This document shows positions 10,004 through 18,065 of a DNA stretch of 64,000 bases, piece by piece. How positions within the stretch are numbered: the first letter of the stretch is position 1; every line of letters begins with the position of its first letter. A model generated the notes under the pieces. It was not told the origin of the DNA, searched no databases, and saw only the letters and a list, made by a program, of their open reading frames with translations. The stretch lies in assembly GCA_963735065.1 (NCBI GenBank), contig CAVTJL010000001.1, positions 1,860,001 through 1,924,000 on the forward strand. Direction: 5' to 3'. A program made the translations under genes and the position numbers. This DNA comes from CAVTJL01 sp963735065. GTDB lineage: Bacteria > Pseudomonadota > Alphaproteobacteria > Geminicoccales > Geminicoccaceae.

Positions 10004-10995
10004 CCATGGAGCCCGAGACGAGCGAAGACGCGTCGATCCTGCGCTTTGCGGAGATCGAGGCCGCCGCGGCGCGCCTCGCGGGCGTCGCCGTCCGCACCCC
10101 GCTGCTCGAGAGCGAGGCCTTGAGCCGCATGGTCGGCGGCCGCCTCCTGCTCAAGGCCGAGCCCCTGCAGCGCACCGGCACCTTCAAGTTCCGCGGCGCC
10201 TACAACGCCATCGCCCAGACCGACGCGCCGGCCGTGGTGGCCTTCTCCTCGGGCAACCATGCCCAGGGTGTGGCCATGGCCGCACGTCTCCTGGGCAAGG
10301 CCGCCACCATCGTGATGCCGGCCGATGCCCCGGCCATCAAGCGCGCCGCCACCGAGGCCCAGGGTGCCACGGTTGTTGCCTATGACCGCCATCGCGAGGT
10401 GCGCGAGGAGATCGGCGCCCGCATCGCCGCCGAGACCGGCGCCGCCCTGATCAAGCCCTATGACGATCCGCGCGTGATGGCGGGGCAGGGCACCTGCGGG
10501 CTCGAGATCGCCGAGCAGGCGCAACGGCTCGAGGTCCAGCTCGATGCGGCCCTGGTCTGCTGCGGCGGCGGGGGCCTAACCGCCGGCTGCGCCACCGCGC
10601 TGGCCCATCTGGTCCCCGGCATCGCCCTTTATGCCTGCGAGCCCGAGGGCCTCGACGACACCACCCGCTCGCTCGATGCTGGCCGGCGCCTCCAGAACAG
10701 CCCGGACGCCCGCTCGATCTGCGACGCGCTCCTGGCACCGACCCCGGGCGAGCTCACCTTCGAGGTCAACCGCCGTCTCCTGAAGGGCGGTCTCGTCGTC
10801 AGCGACGCCGAGGTCGAGGAGGCGATGCGCCAGGCCTTCCGCCATCTCAAGATCGTGGTCGAGCCGGGCGGGGCCGTGGCGCTGGCGGCCGCGCTCTCGG
10901 GGCGTCTGGACTGCCGCGGCCGCACGGTCGCCGTCGTGCTCTCGGGCGGCAATGTCGACCCGGAGCTCTATGCCCGCATTCTTTCCAGCGGCTGA
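10000..10995 (+). CDS. PLP-dependent threonine/serine dehydratase (or serine racemase)
   Basis: Fold-type II PLP enzyme, 331 residues. The Schiff-base Lys is in TGTFKFRGAYNA. SSGNHAQGVA is the substrate loop, CCGGGGLTAG holds the PLP phosphate, and VVLSGGN contacts the pyridine nitrogen. There is no C-terminal ACT regulatory domain, so it is of the short catabolic or racemase type rather than biosynthetic IlvA. ATG 10000 overlaps the HAD stop by 4 bp; a second ATG lies at 10006. Threonine ammonia-lyase and serine racemase cannot be told apart from sequence alone. Confidence 0.9.
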   Translation: MTMEPETSEDASILRFAEIEAAAARLAGVAVRTPLLESEALSRMVGGRLLLKAEPLQRTGTFKFRGAYNAIAQTDAPAVVAFSSGNHAQGVAMAARLLGKAATIVMPADAPAIKRAATEAQGATVVAYDRHREVREEIGARIAAETGAALIKPYDDPRVMAGQGTCGLEIAEQAQRLEVQLDAALVCCGGGGLTAGCATALAHLVPGIALYACEPEGLDDTTRSLDAGRRLQNSPDARSICDALLAPTPGELTFEVNRRLLKGGLVVSDAEVEEAMRQAFRHLKIVVEPGGAVALAAALSGRLDCRGRTVAVVLSGGNVDPELYARILSSG

Positions 10996-11013
10996 CCGGG
11001 TCCCGTCGCCGCG

Positions 11014-11592
11014 TCAGGCCGTGCCGCGCCGAGACTGCAGCCAATCCAGCATCACCTGGGCATGCGCATCCGGCGGGAACACCGGATAGAAATGGGCGAT
11101 GATCTGCCCGTCCCGGGCGATCCAGCCCAGGCGCTTGAGCAGCGTCAGCCCCGCCACCTCCATCCTGGGCAGCCGCATCGCGTCAGCGAGCTTCAGCTCG
11201 GCGTCGCTCAGCACGGGGAAGGGCAGATGCAGGCGGCCGGCCATCTCCTGCTGGTAGTCCGTGTCCTGCGCGCTCAGGCCCAGAACGCGACAGTCGAGCG
11301 CCCCGAAGTCGCGCGCGAGGTCGCGAAAGGCGCATGTCTGCACCGTGCAGCCCCTGGCTCCCGGGATCGTGTCCCAGTCCGGCACCAGGGGCGGATCGCC
11401 GGGCCGTCCGGTGCGCGGGAACACGAACACGGCGACGAGCCCCGGCAGCGTGCTCAGATCGACGTCGGGGCCGGAGGTCGCGGGCAGCTCCACGCTCGGC
11501 AAGCGGCTGCCGGTCAGGTGGTCCGCGGCACCGTCGTCGACGGGTGCCGGGATGCCGGCCGGCAGGGTCGAGGGATCGTGGGCCGTCGTCAT
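11014..11592 (-). CDS. Peroxiredoxin (AhpC/TSA-type thioredoxin fold)
   Basis: 192 residues. The thioredoxin-like core has VAVFVFPRTGRPG, a WDTIPGARGC loop, and two cysteines in GCTVQTCAFRD, the first of which sits at the peroxidatic position. LPFPVLSDAELKLADAMRLP and LTLLKRLGWIARDGQI complete the fold. It would reduce hydroperoxides, probably with a thioredoxin partner. It has its own start at ATG 11592, diverging from the fumarylacetoacetase-family gene, and is convergent with the dehydratase. Confidence 0.85.
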   Translation of the reverse strand: MTTAHDPSTLPAGIPAPVDDGAADHLTGSRLPSVELPATSGPDVDLSTLPGLVAVFVFPRTGRPGDPPLVPDWDTIPGARGCTVQTCAFRDLARDFGALDCRVLGLSAQDTDYQQEMAGRLHLPFPVLSDAELKLADAMRLPRMEVAGLTLLKRLGWIARDGQIIAHFYPVFPPDAHAQVMLDWLQSRRGTA

Positions 11593-11738
11593 TGTTCGAG
11601 CCTTCTGCTGCGATGCCGTGCGCCGATCCTGAGCCTTCTCGCGGCCGCATCTGTCAAGAGCTGCGCCGCCGCGGCTGGCGGCTACCGCCCCGAGCGGCTA
11701 TGAGCCAGCCAGTGGAGCCCGCACGAGGGAGCGTTTCC

Positions 11739-12425
11739 GTGACCCACATCATTCCGTCCTGGCCCCGGCCGGAGCTGCCGATCGCCGGCAGCGAGGCCGT
11801 GGTCTTCCCGGTCCGCCGGGTCTTCTGCGTCGGCCGCAACTATGCCGAGCATGCCCGCGAGATGGGCCATTCCGGGCGCGAGGCGCCCTTCTTCTTCGGC
11901 AAGTCGCCCGAGGCGCTGACCCTGGCGAGCGAGATTTCCTATCCGCCTGCCACCAAGGATCTGCACCACGAGGTCGAGCTCGTGGTGGCGCTGGGCAAGG
12001 GCGGGCGCGACATCCCGGCCGAGCACGCGCGGGACCACATCCTGGCCTACGCCGTGGGCATCGACCTGACGCGTCGTGATCTCCAGGCCGAGGCCAAGAA
12101 GCTGGCGCGGCCGTGGTATCTCTCGAAGTCCTTCGTCGGTGCCGCACCCATGGGGCCCCTCCATCTCGCCGAGACGGTGGGCCATCCCCGCAAGGGCGCC
12201 ATCTGGCTCGAGGTCGACGGCCAGACGCGCCAGAATGGCGACCTCGACGAGATGATCTGGAGCGTCGAGGAGGTCCTGGCCCACCTCTCGGGCCTCGACG
12301 AGCTGCTGCCGGGCGATCTCGTCTTCACCGGCACGCCGGCGGGCGTGGGCCAGGTGAGCCCCGGCAGCCGCATGCGCGCCGGCATCGAGGGCCTGGGCGA
12401 GATCGCGGTGACGCTCGTGGGCTGA
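11739..12425 (+). CDS. Fumarylacetoacetate hydrolase family protein
   Basis: 228 residues from GTG 11739, preferred over ATG 11700 because GAGGGAG lies 8 bases before it and the protein then opens VTHIIPSWPRPELPIAG, close to related enzymes. The catalytic core is complete: VFCVGRNYAEHAREMG, PFFFGKSPEAL, HHEVELVVALGKGG (metal Glu pair), AYAVGIDLTRRDLQ, and the closing DLVFTGTPAGVG. The family includes fumarylpyruvate and acylpyruvate hydrolases, and this small single-domain form is closest to those. The substrate is not shown by context. Confidence 0.88.
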   Translation: MTHIIPSWPRPELPIAGSEAVVFPVRRVFCVGRNYAEHAREMGHSGREAPFFFGKSPEALTLASEISYPPATKDLHHEVELVVALGKGGRDIPAEHARDHILAYAVGIDLTRRDLQAEAKKLARPWYLSKSFVGAAPMGPLHLAETVGHPRKGAIWLEVDGQTRQNGDLDEMIWSVEEVLAHLSGLDELLPGDLVFTGTPAGVGQVSPGSRMRAGIEGLGEIAVTLVG

Positions 12426-12466
12426 GCCGCCCACCAGACCTGCCTCGGTCTTGCCGAGAGGGCGGC
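12426..12466 (+). terminator. Nested hairpin after the fumarylacetoacetase-family gene
   Basis: GCCGCCC (12426-12432) pairs with GGGCGGC (12460-12466), and inside it CTCGG (12444-12448) pairs with CCGAG (12454-12458). It begins one base after the stop codon. No T-run follows, so intrinsic termination is uncertain; it may only protect the 3' end. Confidence 0.4.
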
Positions 12467-12541
12467 TGGAACAGTCGCCCTACGAGGTCTCTTGCAGAGG
12501 CTCCGGCGTCGAGCCCATGAGGCGAAATCAATGAGTAGCCA

Positions 12542-12799
12542 TCATCGGTGGCTGAGTATGTAGTCGCGGAGCACCCGGTTGATGGCGGTCTGATACTTGG
12601 GCTCACGCCGTTTGAACCATTCGATCACGTCGGCATCCAGGCGCATCGTGACAACCTGCTTGACGGGACGGTAGAAGCGGCCACGCTGGCCCGCGCTCCA
12701 ATCCCCGATCTGCGGAGCGTCCGACGTGTCGATGGCCTCGTCCGGCATCGCTGCCAGCGCTGCCAAGTCGTCACTCGGCCCTTTAGGCGCCTTGCTCAT
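12542..12799 (-). CDS. brnA: BrnA antitoxin
   Basis: 85 residues from ATG 12799. The C-terminal half is a ribbon-helix-helix of the BrnA type: VVTMRLDADVIEWFKRRE followed by YQTAINRVLRDYILSHR. The N-terminal half (MPDEAIDTSDAPQIGDW) is the acidic segment that wraps the toxin in this family. It overlaps the toxin gene by 17 bp and lies downstream of it, the standard brnTA order. BrnA dimers usually bind the operon promoter, and a matching palindrome lies at 13085-13100. Confidence 0.9.
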   Translation of the reverse strand: MSKAPKGPSDDLAALAAMPDEAIDTSDAPQIGDWSAGQRGRFYRPVKQVVTMRLDADVIEWFKRREPKYQTAINRVLRDYILSHR

Positions 12800-13073
12800 A
12801 GACTGCCCTCTCGTGTCTGCTCGCCTTGCGCGCCGAGATGATCCGGATGACCTCCTCGCCGCTCTCCGCGACATAGCCATAGGTGTGCGCCACGAGGAGG
12901 AGCACCACGCCGCCAACCGAGCCAAGCGTCTGCCAGCGCTCCTCGCCGGCCTCGTGCCGATCCTGGATGCTTAAGTGCATAGGATCGTCGAACACCCGCC
13001 GTGCCAGCTCAAAGCTCACCTTGTGCTTGGTCGTGTTGGCACGGGCCTTCGCTTCATCCCATTCGAACCGCAC
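12783..13073 (-). CDS. brnT: BrnT ribonuclease toxin
   Basis: 96 residues from GTG 13073 (VRFEWDEAKARANTTKH). The family pattern is complete: FEWDEAKARANTTKHKVSF, the ARRVFDDP helix, QDRHEAGEERWQTLGSV, the strand VVLLLVAHTYG and the C-terminal EEVIRIISARKASRHERAVYE. BrnT has a RelE-like fold and cleaves RNA. An in-frame GTG at 13133 would extend it by 20 residues, but that extension would have to cross the palindromic operator, so the shorter start is preferred. Its lower G+C than the neighbours suggests acquisition. Confidence 0.9.
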   Translation of the reverse strand: MRFEWDEAKARANTTKHKVSFELARRVFDDPMHLSIQDRHEAGEERWQTLGSVGGVVLLLVAHTYGYVAESGEEVIRIISARKASRHERAVYEQGA

Positions 13074-13084
13074 AGCAGAGCTTT

Positions 13085-13100
13085 CGTATTGACGAATACG
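13085..13100. promoter_or_regulatory. Palindromic operator upstream of brnTA
   Basis: Perfect inverted repeat CGTATT-GACG-AATACG 12 bp upstream of the preferred brnT start, in an AT-rich patch within G+C-rich DNA. BrnTA is known to autoregulate through BrnA binding at its promoter, so this is the natural candidate site. Confidence 0.65.
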
Positions 13101-13148
13101 TAAATACAGTGCGCGATCAACGCAAGGAACCACATTCAGCGCAGCTCT

Positions 13149-14570
13149 CTACCGCTCCTCCAGCCGAAAGGGCGGCGAGCGCTCCGGATAGGTCGTGACG
13201 ACGCCCACCGGCATGACGATCGGGCTGCCAACGATCTCGATGCGGAACCGCCGCACGATCTTGGCGAGGATGAGGGTCGCCTCGGTCAGCGCGAACTGGG
13301 CGCCGATGCACACGCGGGGGCCCGTGCCGAAGGGCAGGTAGGCGTAGCGATCAGGTGGCACGGCGCCGGGCAGGAACCGGCCCGGATCGAAGCGCTCCGG
13401 CTCCCGCCACAGCTTCTTGTGCCGGTGCAAGACCCAGGGCGAGATCACCATGAGCGAGCCTCTCGGCACCGTCTCGTCACCGATGCGATCCTCGCGTCTG
13501 GCCTCCCGCACGATCGAGAAGGCCGGCGGGTACAGCCGCAGCGCCTCCTGCACGACCGCTCTCGTCAGCTCGAGCCGCGGCAGCGCCGCCGCGGCCGTGC
13601 CCTCGTCGAGCTCCCCGGCCTTCAGCGCCTCCTCCGCCACGGCCTCCTGGACCTCAGGTGCCAGTGTCAGCAGATAGAGCGCCCAGAAGAGCGAAAGGGC
13701 GGTGGTCTCGTGGCCGGCGATGATGAGCGTTGCCACCTGGTCGCGAAGCACGCTCTCGCTGAAGCCCTGGCCGCTTTCGGGATCGCGCGCCGTCACCAGC
13801 GCGTCGAACAGGTCGCGCGGCGGATCGGCCGGCGGCACCGCGCGCCGCTCGGCGATGATCCGCCCGATAGCGGCCCGGAAGTCGCGCCCCGTCCAGCGCC
13901 GCAGATATTCGTGCGGCGAGGGCATCCAGGTCGGCAGCAGGAAGTCCAGGACATAGGGGCGGGCGAAGGAGCGCCCGTAGCGCTCGACCGCCGCCCGGAG
14001 CGACGCTGCGTGCGAGCCCATGGCCTGGGAGAAGAGCGCCTCGCCCGCGACCTCGAGCGTCAGCCGCTGCACGAGCTTCAGAAGGTCGACCGCCCCCAGC
14101 GCCTCGGGCCGGAGGTCCGCAAGCGTGGCGTCGGTGCGACGCGCCGCGATGGGAGCCAGAAGGTCGAGGCTGCGCGGCGCGAAGGCCGGGGCGCTGATGC
14201 GCCGCTGGCGCCGCCACGCGGCCCCCTCGCTGATGAAGAGCCCCTCGCCGATCATCGGCTTCAGGATGCGGATCGTGGCCGGTGTGCGCCCGTAGGCCTC
14301 GTGATTGTCCACGAGCACCTGGCGGATCGCCCAGGGCGCGTTGAGCAGGAAGGTCTTGCGGCCGGCGAACTCGCCGGCGAGCACGTCCCGCTCATAGGCG
14401 GGCGGGCCCCAGGTGACGAGCGCGTTGCGTCGCACCTGCAGCATGCGCCGCCACATGGGCTGCGGCTGGCTCCAAGGCTTGGGCGCCGGCGGCACCACCG
14501 GCTCGAGGCCGGCGATCCGCCGCTCTGCCCGTCCCGCCTCGGTCTCGACCAGCACCTCGGCCGTCGTCAT
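13149..14570 (-). CDS. Cytochrome P450
   Basis: 473 residues from ATG 14570, preceded by GAGGGG at good spacing. The I-helix is LIIAGHETTALSLFWALY. The K-helix ExxR is in VVQEALRLYP, and the haem-binding loop is PFGTGPRVCIGAQFAL with the axial Cys. The haem loop and overall length resemble the CYP102/CYP4-like fatty-acid-hydroxylating class rather than short bacterial P450s, but that is inference. No redox partner is adjacent. It lies 71 bp downstream of a fatty-acid desaturase on the same strand, which points to lipid modification. Confidence 0.93.
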   Translation of the reverse strand: MTTAEVLVETEAGRAERRIAGLEPVVPPAPKPWSQPQPMWRRMLQVRRNALVTWGPPAYERDVLAGEFAGRKTFLLNAPWAIRQVLVDNHEAYGRTPATIRILKPMIGEGLFISEGAAWRRQRRISAPAFAPRSLDLLAPIAARRTDATLADLRPEALGAVDLLKLVQRLTLEVAGEALFSQAMGSHAASLRAAVERYGRSFARPYVLDFLLPTWMPSPHEYLRRWTGRDFRAAIGRIIAERRAVPPADPPRDLFDALVTARDPESGQGFSESVLRDQVATLIIAGHETTALSLFWALYLLTLAPEVQEAVAEEALKAGELDEGTAAAALPRLELTRAVVQEALRLYPPAFSIVREARREDRIGDETVPRGSLMVISPWVLHRHKKLWREPERFDPGRFLPGAVPPDRYAYLPFGTGPRVCIGAQFALTEATLILAKIVRRFRIEIVGSPIVMPVGVVTTYPERSPPFRLEER

Positions 14571-14641
14571 CGCCACCCCTCGATCTCGCCAGCCCCCTTG
14601 CTCTACGTGGCGGCGCGCGAGGCGGATTTCGAGGGCGGGCT

Positions 14642-15808
14642 TCAGGGGATGCGGCGCGCCTCGCGGAAGCTCACCAGACGGCCGCTCGCCTCGTCCCACA
14701 GCGCCAGCCGGATGCAGCGCAGGCTCTGGCGCAGCGTCAGCCGGCCCATGGCCGCGAGCTCCGGATGGTCGCGCAGCGGCTCGGTCAGGCGATAGCTCGG
14801 GATGCGGCTGCAGAGGTGATGGACGTGGTGGACGCCGATATTGAGCGTCAGCCAGCGCAGCACCGAGGGCAGGGCGTAGTGGGAGCTGCCGCGCAGGGCG
14901 CTGTCGTGAAAGCTCCAGCTCTTGCCGCGCTCCCAGTAGGTATCCTCGAACTGATGCTGGACATAGAAGAGCCAGATCCCGGCGGCGCCTGCCAACATCA
15001 TGATCGGCAGATGGACGAGGAGAAAGTCCCTCGTCCCCAGCACAAGGCTCAGCACGACGCCCAGGCTCCCGATCGCCGCATTGGTCAACAACGTGCTGAG
15101 CCAGGACTCCCAACCGGCGTTGGGCAGGCCGATCGGCAGGCGGTTGCAGATGCCGAAGACGTAGATCGGGCCGATCAAGAACATCACGAACGGGTTGCGC
15201 ACGACGCGATAGCCGAGCCGCCCCAGGATCGAGAGCGATCGATACTCCTCGACCGTCAGCGTGTGAACGTCGCCGATCCCGCGCCGCTCGAGATGGCCGG
15301 CGGACGCATGGTGGCGGGCGTGGGTGCGACGCCAGTGGTCGTAGGGCGTCAGCGTGAAGACGGCGATGACGCGACCGACCCAGTTGTCGACCCGCTGCCG
15401 GCCGAAGAACGAGCCGTGGCCGCAATCGTGCTGGATCATGAAGAGGCGGACGAGAAACGCCGCCGCCGGCACGATCAGGATCATGCCCACCCACAGCTGG
15501 TAGCGCAGGCTGGCCCATGCGCCCGCCCAAAGGATGACGAACGGCAGCGCCGTCACCAGCAGCTCGCGGACTCCCCGTCCGGGGCGCGGCTGACGATAGC
15601 GGTCCAGCATCGCCGCCCAGGCGCGCGCGCCGCGGGAAGGAACGATGGTGCTGCTGGGCGGTCCGACGAGGACGCCCTCGGGCTCGGTGACGGAATCTGG
15701 CATCGTAGGGAGGGCTTCGTGCTGGCGGGTGGCGGCCACCGGCCCCATCCGGCTTGGCTGGCCGGCCGAAGCCTGCAACTCGATGATCCAGCCTAGCGGA
15801 TTTCGCAT
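14642..15808 (-). CDS. Fatty acid desaturase
   Basis: Integral membrane di-iron desaturase. The three histidine boxes are present: QHDCGHGSFF, HWRRTHARHHASAG and VHHVHHLCSRIP, separated by hydrophobic segments (LLVTALPFVILWAGAW, IGPIYVFGIC, LGVVLSLVLG, PIMMLAGAAGIWLF). This resembles delta-12/omega-6-type or aliphatic desaturases. The start is uncertain: ATG 15808 gives 388 residues, and ATGs at 15748 or 15703 give shorter proteins. None has a clear ribosome site, and the first 35 residues are not typical. It is followed by the P450 gene, probably in one operon. Confidence 0.88.
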   Translation of the reverse strand: MRNPLGWIIELQASAGQPSRMGPVAATRQHEALPTMPDSVTEPEGVLVGPPSSTIVPSRGARAWAAMLDRYRQPRPGRGVRELLVTALPFVILWAGAWASLRYQLWVGMILIVPAAAFLVRLFMIQHDCGHGSFFGRQRVDNWVGRVIAVFTLTPYDHWRRTHARHHASAGHLERRGIGDVHTLTVEEYRSLSILGRLGYRVVRNPFVMFLIGPIYVFGICNRLPIGLPNAGWESWLSTLLTNAAIGSLGVVLSLVLGTRDFLLVHLPIMMLAGAAGIWLFYVQHQFEDTYWERGKSWSFHDSALRGSSHYALPSVLRWLTLNIGVHHVHHLCSRIPSYRLTEPLRDHPELAAMGRLTLRQSLRCIRLALWDEASGRLVSFREARRIP

Positions 15809-15974
15809 GGGACTGCTCGTAAAATCGCAAGGCGACGGCCGCTCGGCGGCATGAGCTGCAGGATTGGCGACAAGGGCCGCGCTTGAGCCGGGCCCAGGCG
15901 ATTGCTACGCTTTGCGCATGACCTGTCGGCTACGCAGCCGGCCGGCGGCCTTTAGCGAGCAGGGAGGCTCGACA

Positions 15975-16964
15975 ATGCGACATCTATTGGCTGGTGCCGT
16001 TGCACTGGCGGTGGCGACGGCAGCGATGACGACGCTGCCCTCAGCACCGGCCGAGGCGCAGGGCAAGAAATGCACGATCGCCCTGATCCCGGGCCTCACG
16101 ACCGACGCCTTCTACATCACCATGCGCAAAGGTGCCGAGTTCGCGGCCAAGGCCGTGGGCTGCGACCTCCTCTTCCAGGGCGCTTCGGACTTCAACCCGG
16201 TGACCCAGGTGCCGGTGCTGCAGGCGGTGATCGCCAGGAAGCCCGATGTCATCCTGATCGCTCCCACCGACAAGCAGCAGCTGATCGCACCCCTGAAGCA
16301 GGCGGTCGACGCCGGCATCCCGGTGATCACCGTCGACACCTTCATCGACGACGGCAAGTATCAGGACGGCGAGGGCCCGGGCGACTTCCCGCTCTCCTAC
16401 ATCGCCACCGACAATGTTCTGGGCGGCTTTCTCGCCGGCGTGGCGCTGGCGCAGAAGATCGACGAGCGCGGCAAGGTCTACGTCTCGAACGTGAAGCCCG
16501 GCATCTCGACGACCGACCAGCGCGAGCAGGGCTTCAAGCTCGCGATGCGCCAGTATCCGAACATCACGGTGCTCGACACCCAGTTCAACGACGACGACGC
16601 CAACAAGGCGGCGGCGCAGGTCCAGGCGGTCTATGCCCGTAACCAGGATCTGGCCGGCATCTTCGGCGCCAACCTCTTCTCGGCCATCGGCGCCGCCGAC
16701 GGCGTCAAGGCGCTGGGCCAGAGCGGCAAGATCCGGGTGGTGGCGTTCGATGCGCCGACCCGCATCGTCGATGACCTGAAGTCGGGCCTGATCGATCTCG
16801 CGGTCGCGCAGCATCCGGCCGAGATCGGCTATTACGGCGTCATGACGGCCTTCGCCGTGATCAACCACCAGTCGGTGCCGCCGCACATCGGCACCGGCGC
16901 CACGATCATGACGAAGGACAATATCGACGATCCCGACATCCGGAAGTTCGTCTACTCCGACTGA
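15975..16964 (+). CDS. Sugar ABC transporter substrate-binding protein (FrcB-like)
   Basis: 329 residues from ATG 15975, with AGGGAGG 8 bases upstream. Signal peptide MRHLLAGAVALAVATAAM ending near PAEAQG, so periplasmic. The mature protein is a type I periplasmic-binding fold: CTIALIPGLTTDAFYITMRKG, DVILIAPTDKQQLI, AGIPVITVDTFID, and VVAFDAPTRIVDDL near the hinge. First gene of an SBP-permease-ATPase operon like rhizobial frcBCA (fructose/ribose/mannose). The sugar is not determined here. A strong hairpin separates it from the permease gene. Confidence 0.9.
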   Translation: MRHLLAGAVALAVATAAMTTLPSAPAEAQGKKCTIALIPGLTTDAFYITMRKGAEFAAKAVGCDLLFQGASDFNPVTQVPVLQAVIARKPDVILIAPTDKQQLIAPLKQAVDAGIPVITVDTFIDDGKYQDGEGPGDFPLSYIATDNVLGGFLAGVALAQKIDERGKVYVSNVKPGISTTDQREQGFKLAMRQYPNITVLDTQFNDDDANKAAAQVQAVYARNQDLAGIFGANLFSAIGAADGVKALGQSGKIRVVAFDAPTRIVDDLKSGLIDLAVAQHPAEIGYYGVMTAFAVINHQSVPPHIGTGATIMTKDNIDDPDIRKFVYSD

Positions 16965-16974
16965 TCGCAAAGGC

Positions 16975-17016
16975 GGGGTGGCCGGCGGTGCCACCGTCGA
17001 CGCCTCCGGCCACCCC
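16975..17016 (+). promoter_or_regulatory. Intercistronic stem-loop between binding protein and permease genes
   Basis: GGGGTGGCCGG (16975-16985) pairs perfectly with CCGGCCACCCC (17006-17016), and CGGT-GCC-ACCG (16986-16996) forms a second hairpin in the loop. It lies 10 bases after the binding-protein stop and 18 before the permease start. There is no T-run. It probably stabilises the upstream message or attenuates read-through, raising binding protein over permease. Confidence 0.65.
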
Positions 17017-17033
17017 GACCAGGCGATAGCCTC

Positions 17034-18065
17034 ATGCACGCAACGATGGACCTGCCCACCGAGAGCGCGCGCCGCCATCCGGCGCTCGCCTTCCTCGCCG
17101 TCTTCTGGCCCTGGCTGTTCCTGGCCCTTCTGCTCGTCTTCTTCGAGAGCTGGGCCCGGATGGCCTACGGCATCTCCTTCCTGGTCAACTCCTACAACCT
17201 GCAGAGCATCGCCCTCTTCGCCGCGATGCCGCTGCTCCTGGCGCTGGGCCAGACCTTCGTCATCATCTCAGGGGGCATCGACCTCTCGACCGGCTTCGTG
17301 ATGGGCCTCTCGGCCGTCGTGATGGCGAGGCTGATGCAGACCCTGACCCCCATCGACCCGGGCCTGGCGCTCGCGGCCGGCATCGGCTTTGCCTTTCTCG
17401 TCAGCCTGATCCCCGGCGTGATCAACGGCGTCCTCATCTCGCGGCTCAACGTGCCCCCCTTCATCGGCACGCTCGGCATGTACGGCGTCGCCCGCGGCGC
17501 CGGCTTCCTCGCCGCCAACGGCACCACCGTGCCCGTCAACAATCCCTGGCTCTTCGCCATGGGCAACGGCAAGCTCCTGGGCGTGCCGATCCCCGTCGTC
17601 ATCACGATCGTCCTCGTCCTGGCGATCCACTGGGTGCTCTCGCAGAGCCGCTTTGGCCAGTACACCTACGCCCTCGGCGGCAACCGCATCGCCGCCGTCC
17701 GCGCCGGCATCAACGTCCGCCGCCACACGCTTCTGCTCTACATGCTCTCGGCCGCCTCGGCGGGCGTCGCCGGCATGATCTACACGGCCCGCTTCTCGGC
17801 CGGCGCCGCCCAGGCCGGCGAGCCTTTGCTCCTGGACAGCATCGCCGCCGTCGTCATCGGCGGCGCCTCGCTCTTCGGCGGCTCGGGCACGGTCATCGGC
17901 ACCGTCATCGGCGCCCTCATCATCGCCGTCATCCAGTACGGGCTCGTCTTCATCAACGTCGAGCCGTTCTGGCAGTTCGTCGCGGTCGGCATCGTCATCA
18001 TCGTCTCGGTGCTGATCGACCAGTCGCGCGACCGTCTCACGGGCGAGGCCAAGACCGATGCCTGA
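17034..18065 (+). CDS. Sugar ABC transporter permease (FrcC/RbsC-like)
   Basis: 343 residues, BPD_transp_2 family inner-membrane permease with about nine to ten hydrophobic helices. Conserved features are LALGQTFVIISGGIDLSTG, GVINGVLISRLNVPPFIGTLGM, ALGGNRIAAVRAGINV and LLLDSIAAVVIGGASLFGGSG, the EAA-like loop region of this family. ATG 17034, with an alternative at 17046. It overlaps the ATPase gene by 8 bp. Confidence 0.92.
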   Translation: MHATMDLPTESARRHPALAFLAVFWPWLFLALLLVFFESWARMAYGISFLVNSYNLQSIALFAAMPLLLALGQTFVIISGGIDLSTGFVMGLSAVVMARLMQTLTPIDPGLALAAGIGFAFLVSLIPGVINGVLISRLNVPPFIGTLGMYGVARGAGFLAANGTTVPVNNPWLFAMGNGKLLGVPIPVVITIVLVLAIHWVLSQSRFGQYTYALGGNRIAAVRAGINVRRHTLLLYMLSAASAGVAGMIYTARFSAGAAQAGEPLLLDSIAAVVIGGASLFGGSGTVIGTVIGALIIAVIQYGLVFINVEPFWQFVAVGIVIIVSVLIDQSRDRLTGEAKTDA

